Source: Sphingomonas hankookensis (GTDB lineage Bacteria > Pseudomonadota > Alphaproteobacteria > Sphingomonadales > Sphingomonadaceae). Taken from it: a DNA stretch of 40,377 bases. Shown piece by piece: positions 1 through 5,942 of this stretch (positions are counted from its first letter, which is position 1; each line of letters starts with the position of its first letter). The stretch spans positions 1-40,377 of the forward strand of contig NZ_LQQO01000009.1 in assembly GCF_001619955.1 (NCBI RefSeq), written 5' to 3'. The translations under genes and the position numbers were made by a program. The notes under the pieces are model-generated. The model was not told the origin of the DNA, did not search any database, and saw only the letters and a list, made by a program, of their open reading frames with translations.

Positions 1-5
1 AATAA

Positions 6-308
6 CCCGGACCACCCGATGGGGGCTGCTCACCCGACCTGCTAATCCTTGGCCCCGACCTCCTGTTCACGCCCAGCGCCGTTCTGGGCGCCGACGGCAT
101 CAAGTCCGCGCTTTACTTTAGCTCGGCGTTCGAGACGAACCTGCTCGGCGAGCAACTCGCCGGCTCCGCGATCGGGCTCGGCCTCCTTACCCTCCTCCAG
201 GTCATCGGCTGGATGGAGCTGCTGCCGATCGATTATTCCAATGTCATGAATAGCTCCTTCTGGGACGCGATCGGCCGGCGATCGGCGGAACGCTCAAAAT
301 CAGCCTGA
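6..308 (+). pseudogene. Fragment of a membrane protein gene, no proper start
   Basis: An open frame follows an in-frame TAA at 3-5 and runs to a TGA at 306-308. It has no ATG before codon 65 or so. The translation is protein-like: it contains the run LLGEQLAGSAIGLGLLTLLQ, consistent with a membrane helix, and a polar tail ending in RRSAERSKSA. The overlapping ATG-started frame at 49-249 is arginine- and serine-rich and looks like a shadow. I read this as the 3' end of a gene whose 5' part has been lost or shifted out of frame. I do not recognise the family. An unusual CTG or TTG start is the alternative. Confidence 0.3.
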
Positions 309-423
309 CCCAGCCTTAGGCCCTGCCCGCCACAGCTTGAACGAACGGGCGATTAGCTAGACTCGTCGCCCTAAAGCGGACGGGCGGCTCTCCACCAGGT
401 ATCTTCCGTAGCTCACCGTCAAA

Positions 424-1164
424 CTATTTCACTACAACAAGGTGTACTGCCCGGCCGCATGCCACCCGGTCGATGGCGTACATCGCTTCCGCGTCTCTAA
501 CACCTTGGCCCAAGAACCATTGCTGCGCTGGCGCAGCGAACGCGACATTCGCGCGGGGCAATCGACATCGATCAGCCGTTGCGCTCATGTCTGATGCTGC
601 AGACCGGACGAACCAACGAGGGTTCAGGCTTGATGATCGTCTGAACCATCTACGCCCGTCCGCTTCCTCGACGATAAGGGCGAATGCCGCAGGATGAAGG
701 TCGGCCAGTCGCAAGGCAGCCGCCATTGTGCTGACGCCAAACGTGGCGGCGATCTGATGCATCAGATCGAATGACATCGGGACGCCAGCGACGAGCGGTT
801 CCAGCATGAAGCGGGGCATGAGCAGGCCGGCAGCATACCCGTCCGCCTCACGTTCACAGCCCGCCGCTCCGTCTTGTTGCTCGGCGGCGCCACGGCAGAT
901 CAGCTGTTGGCCGCGATGATGATGCCAATGACCGAGTTCATGCGCGACGGAGAATCGCTGCCGGACACGGCTGGCCCGATCATCGACCGTGATGATCGCC
1001 CTGTCGCCCAGGCCGACGATCCGCGCATCGCCAACGGCCAAGCGACAATAGCGCACGGCCGCACCGACGGCACAGGCGATGACCTCGACATCGATCTCGC
1101 CCGGTTCGGTGATGCCGAGGTCATGCAGCAGGCGCTCGGCGGGCGGATCAACCGCGTCCGTCAC
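424..1164 (-). CDS. ImmA/IrrE family metallo-endopeptidase
   Basis: This 246-aa protein has the zinc-peptidase signature of the ImmA/IrrE family (COG2856). The motif HELGH lies at residues 75-79 (zinc ligands H75 and H79, catalytic E76). A second block at about 104-117, E-x-x-A-D-x-Y-A-A-x-L-L-M-P, supplies the third ligand E104. Known members cleave DNA-binding repressors, such as ImmR on ICEBs1 and DdrO in Deinococcus, in response to DNA damage. About 95 C-terminal residues follow the peptidase domain and probably sense or bind a partner. Its ATG overlaps the stop of the upstream gene by 4 bp, so it is the last gene of a three-gene operon with a sigma-like factor. No XRE repressor target lies beside it, so its substrate is unknown; the sigma-like or small acidic protein is a guess. 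Confidence 0.88.
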   Translation of the reverse strand: MTDAVDPPAERLLHDLGITEPGEIDVEVIACAVGAAVRYCRLAVGDARIVGLGDRAIITVDDRASRVRQRFSVAHELGHWHHHRGQQLICRGAAEQQDGAAGCEREADGYAAGLLMPRFMLEPLVAGVPMSFDLMHQIAATFGVSTMAAALRLADLHPAAFALIVEEADGRRWFRRSSSLNPRWFVRSAASDMSATADRCRLPRANVAFAAPAQQWFLGQGVRDAEAMYAIDRVACGRAVHLVVVK

Positions 1165-1511
1165 GCAGGGCGGTCGCCTGTTTCGTGGTCGAGTTCGGCC
1201 AGGTCGTCAATCAGGTCGTCGATATCATGGTCGTCGTTGCCGCGGGCAGCCAGCGTCATGCGCAAGTCGGCATCGCCCGACATGGCTAGCTGCAATTGTG
1301 CCCGCAGACGCGCTCGATCGATCGGGACGACCCGAGCGTCGGCTCCGGCATCGAGTTTGGCGCGGATCGCGCGCAAGTTCGCCTTCTTTACCGCCAGCTG
1401 TGCCTGCGCGATCTCCGCCTGCAGGTCGGCCAGATCAGGTTCGACATCCTCACCGTCGAGGAAGTCGTCCAACAGTCGCAGCTGCATCAGTTCGTCCGCG
1501 TCGGTGGTCAT
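1161..1511 (-). CDS. Small acidic hypothetical protein
   Basis: A 116-aa protein of unknown function, the middle gene of the sigma-like/ImmA operon. Both junctions are 4-bp ATGA overlaps, which points to strict translational coupling. The sequence is acidic at both ends (DFLDGEDVEPDLADL near residues 16-30; DDHDIDDLIDDLAELDHE near 92-109). The centre is Ala/Arg/Lys-rich, probably helical or coiled-coil, at about 30-75. There is no signal peptide or membrane segment. Its position between a sigma factor and a regulatory protease makes an adaptor, anti-sigma or protease-substrate role conceivable. That is inference from context only. Confidence 0.65.
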   Translation of the reverse strand: MTTDADELMQLRLLDDFLDGEDVEPDLADLQAEIAQAQLAVKKANLRAIRAKLDAGADARVVPIDRARLRAQLQLAMSGDADLRMTLAARGNDDHDIDDLIDDLAELDHETGDRPA

Positions 1512-2137
1512 GGTATGCTCCTGTCCTTGGCGGCGGCCGCCAGCTTGCGCTGCAATTGCTTGCGCAACGATGCTAGGCCCTTGGCATCGAGCCCCAGCCG
1601 GTTCTGCAAGGCGATCCCCTTCTCGCCGTCGAGCACCGCATCCAGCAAGGTGACCAACTGCGGGTCGTTCCCGATCGACTGCTGGATCGCGGCGAGGGTC
1701 CGCCGGTAATGCAGCGCATCATGCCCGACCTGCTCCGGGCTGGGCGCCAATGAGGCCATCGCCAGCGTATCGTCGTCGAGGTCGAGCGGGACCGGGTGCA
1801 GGCCGTCGCGTTCGGCTTCGCGTTCCTGCGAGGTCAGGCTGCGCATGATCCCAATCAGGAAGTTCACGATGTCGTAGCCGCGCCGACATTGGCGACGACC
1901 GTCGAGCGCCCGGACGAACGCCTCCTGCCGCAGGTCACCGGAAAGTATGTAATGTCCCTGCGCCAGATAGCGCGACCGCCGCAGCAGACGCTGATGGTCG
2001 GTTGTCGTCAGTGCCTCCAGCATCGCGTTGACCTCGGCAGTCGAATAGACATCGGCGGGCGGCTGAACCGGTGTTGGTGTCGGCGTGACGGCTGAGATGA
2101 CGGCCTCCCTTACTCTATAAAGCGGACGGCTCAGCAT
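1508..2137 (-). CDS. RNA polymerase sigma-70-like factor (ECF-like)
   Basis: A 209-aa protein with the layout of a small sigma factor. Residues about 52-108 resemble region 2, including the D-L-R-Q-E-A-F-V-R-A-L block and F-L-I-G-I-M-R-S, comparable to DLVQEAFLRAL and FLxGIxR in ECF sigmas. Residues about 150-203 resemble the region-4 helix-turn-helix. A Pro/Thr-rich stretch at 18-28 precedes the first domain. It heads an operon with the small acidic protein and the ImmA protease. The ATG at 2137 lies between the arms of an inverted repeat, and the first codons include one arm. A 12-codon frame starting at 2153 overlaps the start and ends inside that arm, so a leader peptide or a later start is possible. 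Homology is moderate; target promoters are unknown. Confidence 0.6.
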   Translation of the reverse strand: MLSRPLYRVREAVISAVTPTPTPVQPPADVYSTAEVNAMLEALTTTDHQRLLRRSRYLAQGHYILSGDLRQEAFVRALDGRRQCRRGYDIVNFLIGIMRSLTSQEREAERDGLHPVPLDLDDDTLAMASLAPSPEQVGHDALHYRRTLAAIQQSIGNDPQLVTLLDAVLDGEKGIALQNRLGLDAKGLASLRKQLQRKLAAAAKDRSIP

Positions 2138-2203
2138 TCTCGGACAGAAGCATGAAATATTTATTGGCCACTGTCCGAATTTGTGAGGTCGTCCGCTTTA
2201 TAG
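2115..2203. repeat. 14-bp perfect inverted repeat at head of sigma/ImmA operon
   Basis: CTATAAAGCGGACG at 2115-2128 is the exact reverse complement of 2190-2203. Inside these arms sits a second, 8-bp inverted repeat, TCGGACAG at 2140-2147 and CTGTCCGA at 2171-2178. The outer left arm lies inside the first codons of the sigma-like gene, and the rest spans its likely promoter. The core AAAGCGGACG also occurs at 373-382, just beyond the other end of the operon. The structure could be an operator for autoregulation or the remnant of an element end. Function is inferred. Confidence 0.5.
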
Positions 2204-2284
2204 GTAGAGAGGTTCTTTCACCGGGATGTTGAGCCGTCATGATCGGTCGAGGCGATGATCGACCGACCGTGTCAGCCGGTTGGA

Positions 2285-2779
2285 TCAGGCTGCCAGCGGC
2301 CGGGTCCGGACGGCGGCGTAATCGGCGAAGGCCGCACCGCGAGCGACCAGCTTAGCGAGCCATGCCTCGGCGCGGGCGATGCCTTCGTCACGGTCAGCCG
2401 GCTGGTTGGCCACCTGGATCAGTTCGCCCGGCGCCAGCCGGTACGCCTTACGGATGCCGGACTGCGGCAGGATGATCGCCCGCGATCCATTGCGGCTCAG
2501 ATACAGGCGGCAGTCGGTCTGCAGGTGGCAGATGCTGTCACGTACCGCGCACAGCGAGATGCCGGTCAACTGGTAGCCGTCTTCGGCATCGGCAAAATCC
2601 AGATATACCAGATCATTGCCGCTGCTGTGCGCGATGGCACCGATACGCAGCCGCCCTTCGGCTCCGCCCATTTCGCCGGCGAGGATCGCCGCGCCGGGCT
2701 TCATCGCGCGGCTGCCAACCAGCATCTGGGCGACTGCCTCGGTGTGGCGGCGGATGATCGTGGTCTTGTCGGTCGTCAT
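2285..2779 (-). CDS. Hypothetical protein
   Basis: An uncharacterised soluble protein of about 164 aa. The chosen ATG at 2779 has GGAG nine bases upstream. In-frame ATGs at 2794 (behind GGGGGA) and 2800 are alternatives and would add 5 or 7 residues. No signal peptide, membrane segment or clear family motif is visible. The middle reads as alternating beta-strands (DLVYLDFADAEDGYQLTGI, residues about 57-75 of this start). It lies 105 bp downstream of the HUH-like gene and 147 bp upstream of the sigma/ImmA operon on the same strand, so it may end a conjugation- or plasmid-related transcript. I do not recognise it. Confidence 0.6.
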   Translation of the reverse strand: MTTDKTTIIRRHTEAVAQMLVGSRAMKPGAAILAGEMGGAEGRLRIGAIAHSSGNDLVYLDFADAEDGYQLTGISLCAVRDSICHLQTDCRLYLSRNGSRAIILPQSGIRKAYRLAPGELIQVANQPADRDEGIARAEAWLAKLVARGAAFADYAAVRTRPLAA

Positions 2780-2884
2780 TATCGTCTTCTCCATTTTCAT
2801 CCCCCGGATCGGGGACCGTCCTCCTTCCTTCGTGCCTTGCCCCCGGCAGGCGGGCGGGATCGCTGCGTATCCCGCCTTCAGGGG

Positions 2885-3520
2885 TCAGCCGTCGCGGAAA
2901 AGCGGCAGCCAAACATCGTAGAAATCCTCCCATTCCTGCTGGAACCGCGCCTGCGCGGTTTTGGCGACAAGATCAGGATGCACCTCGCCCCAGCCAGAAG
3001 AGCGATGGACGCGCGCCATGCAGACGACATGAGCGTGGGGCCGGCGGGCGGACAGTTCGTCGCCCGGCATATGGACGACCGTCATGCTGGTCAGCCGCCG
3101 CTGCAGCGCCAGTTTTTCCAGCGCGTACTTGCCGACCAGCGACAGGATGTCGGCGGGTTGCCAGCTATGCGGGAAACGGTACGTCAGCACGACCGCCAGC
3201 AATTTCTGATGCGCTTTCGCTTTGGTGTCGTAGTCGTGGAAGATGCCCTCCAACACGCCGGGTTCGACCGCGACACCGGGCGCCGTGAAGATGCGGTGTG
3301 ATGCGCAGGTGATCGGCCACAGGCCATCCGCGAGCCAGTCGCGGTCGTTCGGTTTGCTGGGTTGGAGTTTTGCGCGAGCGAGATCGGCGACGCGGTTCTG
3401 CTTTCTCTTTGCGCTCTTGCGCAGCAGCGCGTAGCCGAAATCGGGCAGCGATCCCATCGGATCATCGTAGAGCATGTCGTCGGCATCTGACGGGCTGATC
3501 CACGGTAGCGGCTTGCTCAT
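2885..3520 (-). CDS. HUH (three-histidine) motif protein, possible minimal relaxase-like domain
   Basis: A 211-aa protein whose ATG overlaps the upstream stop by one base (TGATG), so the pair is co-translated. Residues 145-170 contain a histidine (H150), then about a dozen residues, then H162-A-H164 followed by a hydrophobic strand. This is the spacing of the metal-binding histidines of MOBQ relaxases such as RSF1010 MobA (H-x7-H-x-H). The region before it (helix at about 122-142 between two strands) also fits the relaxase fold. The N-terminal 95 residues do not show the usual MobA start, but contain several tyrosines (Y18, Y30, Y97). A trans-acting nuclease, replication initiator or plasmid accessory factor are all possible. 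Established homology is lacking; the motif is what I can see. Confidence 0.5.
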   Translation of the reverse strand: MSKPLPWISPSDADDMLYDDPMGSLPDFGYALLRKSAKRKQNRVADLARAKLQPSKPNDRDWLADGLWPITCASHRIFTAPGVAVEPGVLEGIFHDYDTKAKAHQKLLAVVLTYRFPHSWQPADILSLVGKYALEKLALQRRLTSMTVVHMPGDELSARRPHAHVVCMARVHRSSGWGEVHPDLVAKTAQARFQQEWEDFYDVWLPLFRDG

Positions 3521-4056
3521 CAGCAATCCCCCCAGACGGCGGCAAGGAAAGCGTCGGCCCTCGCCAGCCCCGGCGTCAGATCGCAGCCGCCATCGGCGGC
3601 GGACAGCCGTGCCGGCATCATCGCGCGCAGACGACCGGGGGAAAGGCGGAAGACGGCCCCGCTCTCGTCCGGTTCCGCGGGATCGGGCACCAGCCACCCC
3701 TCGTTGCTGCGCGACAGCCACAACCGGCGGGCATGATGCCAGACGGTGCCATGGCGCTGCCACTCGCCGACCGCGCAATACAGCGTCCGGTGGCCAATGC
3801 TCGACGCTTTCACCACCAGCGCGTCGCACCGGGCGATGCGGGTGCCGCGCTCGACCGTGTCGAGATCCCCGCGTGACGGCTCAATCGACGGCACTAGCAG
3901 CAGCTCGGCGGCGGCGATGTGCAGATAATTGCGAAAAGGCGGCGGAATGATCGGCACCGACCGGTCGATCCGCCAACCGGCGCGCTCGGCGATGGCCAGT
4001 GCCCCGGACAGCGCGCGCGCCTTTGCGAGCTCGCGCTCTCGATTTACGATGTACAT
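3520..4056 (-). CDS. Hypothetical protein paired with HUH-like gene
   Basis: A 178-aa protein of unknown function. The ATG at 4056 is preceded by AGGA with six bases of spacing; an open frame extends further upstream but is arginine-rich and unlikely to be translated. It overlaps the downstream HUH-like gene by one base. The N-terminus is charged and helical (NRERELAKARALSGALAIAE, residues 5-24). The rest looks globular, with Trp-rich segments around 110-145 (VGEWQRHGTVWHHARRLWLS). No signal peptide or transmembrane segment is apparent. The coupling suggests it works with the HUH-like protein, perhaps as a DNA-binding accessory. That role is inference. Confidence 0.6.
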   Translation of the reverse strand: MYIVNRERELAKARALSGALAIAERAGWRIDRSVPIIPPPFRNYLHIAAAELLLVPSIEPSRGDLDTVERGTRIARCDALVVKASSIGHRTLYCAVGEWQRHGTVWHHARRLWLSRSNEGWLVPDPAEPDESGAVFRLSPGRLRAMMPARLSAADGGCDLTPGLARADAFLAAVWGDC

Positions 4057-4256
4057 GGAAGTCCTAGATATTGTGCGGGAGCGGCGGGCTGCTCGCCGGC
4101 CCCGCACCATCATTTCGCCTCTACGGCACAGCCGCAGGCACTTCCCAAATCATCCCCGGCCGGGCCGGCCGGTCTACCTTCGCCTTCGCGATGAAGGCGC
4201 ATCGTCATTCGACCGAATGCAGGAAAAGGTTGGTCAAACCTTCGTGATCATCAGGA

Positions 4257-4694
4257 TTACGAGCCGCAGATCATCGATCCGCGCAGCCGGATCGTCACGT
4301 TGCGACGGGTGACGATCAGCACCGCGTCGGTAGTGACCGTTTCGTAACCCATCGCCCGAATCCGGGCGGTGTCCACGACCCGGATGGTCAGGTCATCGGC
4401 CCGCCAAGCGTCATGGATGAACGGGAAAAGGGGCTTTGCATCGCGTCGTGGTTTTAGGATGACGATGCGACCGCCGACTTTGGTCATCGCCGTGTTACCG
4501 GCAGCGACGAAGTGGATCGGTCCGCCCCGGCGGGGCGACCAGTAGCAGCCGGTACCGTCAAGGCCAGCCGCCCGCCAATCCGCCCTCGTCGTTGCCTCCA
4601 GCACTGCGGGTCGAGGTGCCGCATCCACTGTGGCGGTGGACGTCAGCACCGGCACGAGCGCCGCAACGATCCGCAGCGTCAGCGCGCCCCTCAT
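4257..4694 (-). CDS. Secreted hypothetical protein
   Basis: A 145-aa protein with a probable Sec signal peptide: MRGA, then a hydrophobic stretch LRIVAALVPVLTS, with a likely cleavage near A-T-V-D-A-A (residues 20-26). The mature part has a C-x-n-C pair (GCYWSP near residue 49 and the terminal MICGS) that could form a disulfide. Its ATG overlaps the upstream membrane-protein stop by 4 bp, and the three genes 5803-4257 form one transcription unit. About 200 bp without a gene (4057-4256) separate it from the next operon. Family not recognised. Confidence 0.62.
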   Translation of the reverse strand: MRGALTLRIVAALVPVLTSTATVDAAPRPAVLEATTRADWRAAGLDGTGCYWSPRRGGPIHFVAAGNTAMTKVGGRIVILKPRRDAKPLFPFIHDAWRADDLTIRVVDTARIRAMGYETVTTDAVLIVTRRNVTIRLRGSMICGS

Positions 4695-5146
4695 GCGTCA
4701 ACCTTGATGACGCTGCGCTCGCCCATGATCCGGTGCGAGCGGGCGACCTGCGCGCCCAGTGCCCGCTGCACCAGCCAGAAAAAGGCGGCGGTCGCTGCTT
4801 GCGGCCATTCCCCGGCCAACCAGCGGTCGATGCGGAACTGGGCTGCGACAAGGCCGATGGCGAATGCGGCTGCGGCCCACCACATCGCCAGCCGCGCGGC
4901 AAGATAGACGCCGTCCACGATCCACAGTCGGAAGCGCGACGCCGCCGGATGCCAGATCGCCCAGCCGAATAATGCCATCGGTGCTGCGGCAGCGGCGATA
5001 TAGGCATGGTCGGGATCCAAGTTGGCTGCGACCAGGCGATGGGCGAGAAAGCCGGTAGCGGCCAGCACGATGGCCGCCCCCGCGGCACGAAAGAAGCCGA
5101 TCCTGGCGAGGGTGTCGCCGAGAATCATGCCGATCAGATAGGGCAT
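4691..5146 (-). CDS. Polytopic inner-membrane hypothetical protein
   Basis: A 151-aa protein with three to four hydrophobic segments (roughly residues 20-38, 48-66, 77-102 and 118-132). It starts behind a strong GGAGGCGGAG ribosome site. It lies between two secreted-protein genes, 12 bp downstream of one and overlapping the other by 4 bp. The order secreted protein, membrane protein, secreted protein suggests an envelope-associated set. There is no recognised transport or enzyme motif. Function unknown. Confidence 0.6.
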   Translation of the reverse strand: MPYLIGMILGDTLARIGFFRAAGAAIVLAATGFLAHRLVAANLDPDHAYIAAAAAPMALFGWAIWHPAASRFRLWIVDGVYLAARLAMWWAAAAFAIGLVAAQFRIDRWLAGEWPQAATAAFFWLVQRALGAQVARSHRIMGERSVIKVDA

Positions 5147-5158
5147 CTCCGCCTCCGC

Positions 5159-5803
5159 TCAGAATGCCGCACGGGATTTCTTCGGCACCAGCCGGTCAGC
5201 TGCAGCCATGATGGCGGCATCGTCGGCCTTGCTGGCGCGGGTGCCACGGGTTGCGTTGATGGTGACGGCGTTCGAGGTATCGATGATGATCGTCGGCCCC
5301 TCGCTGAAGACCATGCCATCGCCGCAGCGGTAGCCCGCGTCACACCAAGACCCCCGCAAGTCGGTACCTACGGTCGGTCGTCCGTACTTCGCCGCCAACT
5401 GCTTGCGCAACGCGGGCAGATCGACCGTCCTGCCGTCGATGCGAAGTGAGAAATTGTCGACGATGCTTCCTGCCTGTACTTGCGCAAAACGGATCGTCAG
5501 GCCTTCGCCGTTCAGCCCATGGCAGTCGAACTGCATCGTCCCGGTGGTGTAGGGAACAGGGCCGCGGGCACCGGTGCGGTCCTTCACCTCGGCCGCCACC
5601 CGCGCGGCAAAATCGGACTCGTTGCCGAACGGCTTGCAACTATAAGATGCGGCGGCGAGCGCAGTGCGAACCTGCTCGATCGGCATAGCCAGCCGAACCC
5701 CGGCAACGTCCATCCGCAACGGGCTCATGCCGGCCGGTGCGGGCTTGGCGGATGCGGGTACCGCCAGCAGCAGCATCGTGGCGATCGTCATCGTTCTGAT
5801 CAT
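5159..5803 (-). CDS. Periplasmic hypothetical protein with signal peptide
   Basis: A 214-aa protein with a clear Sec signal peptide (MIRTMTIATMLLLAVPASAKPAPA, cleavage likely after ASA at about residue 19). It starts behind AAGGAAG. The mature region has several cysteines (in SYSCKPFG, FDCHGLNG, SWCDAGYRC) that could form disulfides. A segment at about 119-145 reads like a beta/alpha module of a secreted domain. It is first in the three-gene unit with the membrane and secreted proteins downstream. The upstream gap (5804-5942) contains a strong hairpin that isolates this unit from the autotransporter gene. I do not recognise the family. Confidence 0.65.
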   Translation of the reverse strand: MIRTMTIATMLLLAVPASAKPAPAGMSPLRMDVAGVRLAMPIEQVRTALAAASYSCKPFGNESDFAARVAAEVKDRTGARGPVPYTTGTMQFDCHGLNGEGLTIRFAQVQAGSIVDNFSLRIDGRTVDLPALRKQLAAKYGRPTVGTDLRGSWCDAGYRCGDGMVFSEGPTIIIDTSNAVTINATRGTRASKADDAAIMAAADRLVPKKSRAAF

Positions 5804-5840
5804 TTTCGTCTTCCTTCTGCGATGGACACGCGACGTCGAT

Positions 5841-5861
5841 CGCCGGGAAGCCTTCCCGGCG
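5841..5861. terminator. Hairpin downstream of the S8 autotransporter gene
   Basis: CGCCGGGAA at 5841-5849, a GCC loop, then TTCCCGGCG at 5853-5861 form a perfect 9-bp stem. It lies 82 bp past the stop of the autotransporter gene (5943) and upstream of the secreted-protein operon. No long T-tract follows on the minus strand, so it is only a probable terminator or transcript-stabilising hairpin. Confidence 0.45.
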
Positions 5862-5942
5862 TCGCAAGTCCTGATGGTGTTCGGCTTATGCGCGAGTGGG
5901 CGCGTCAGCCCGAAGGCGGTGCGCGTGCGGCGAGGTGCCGGG

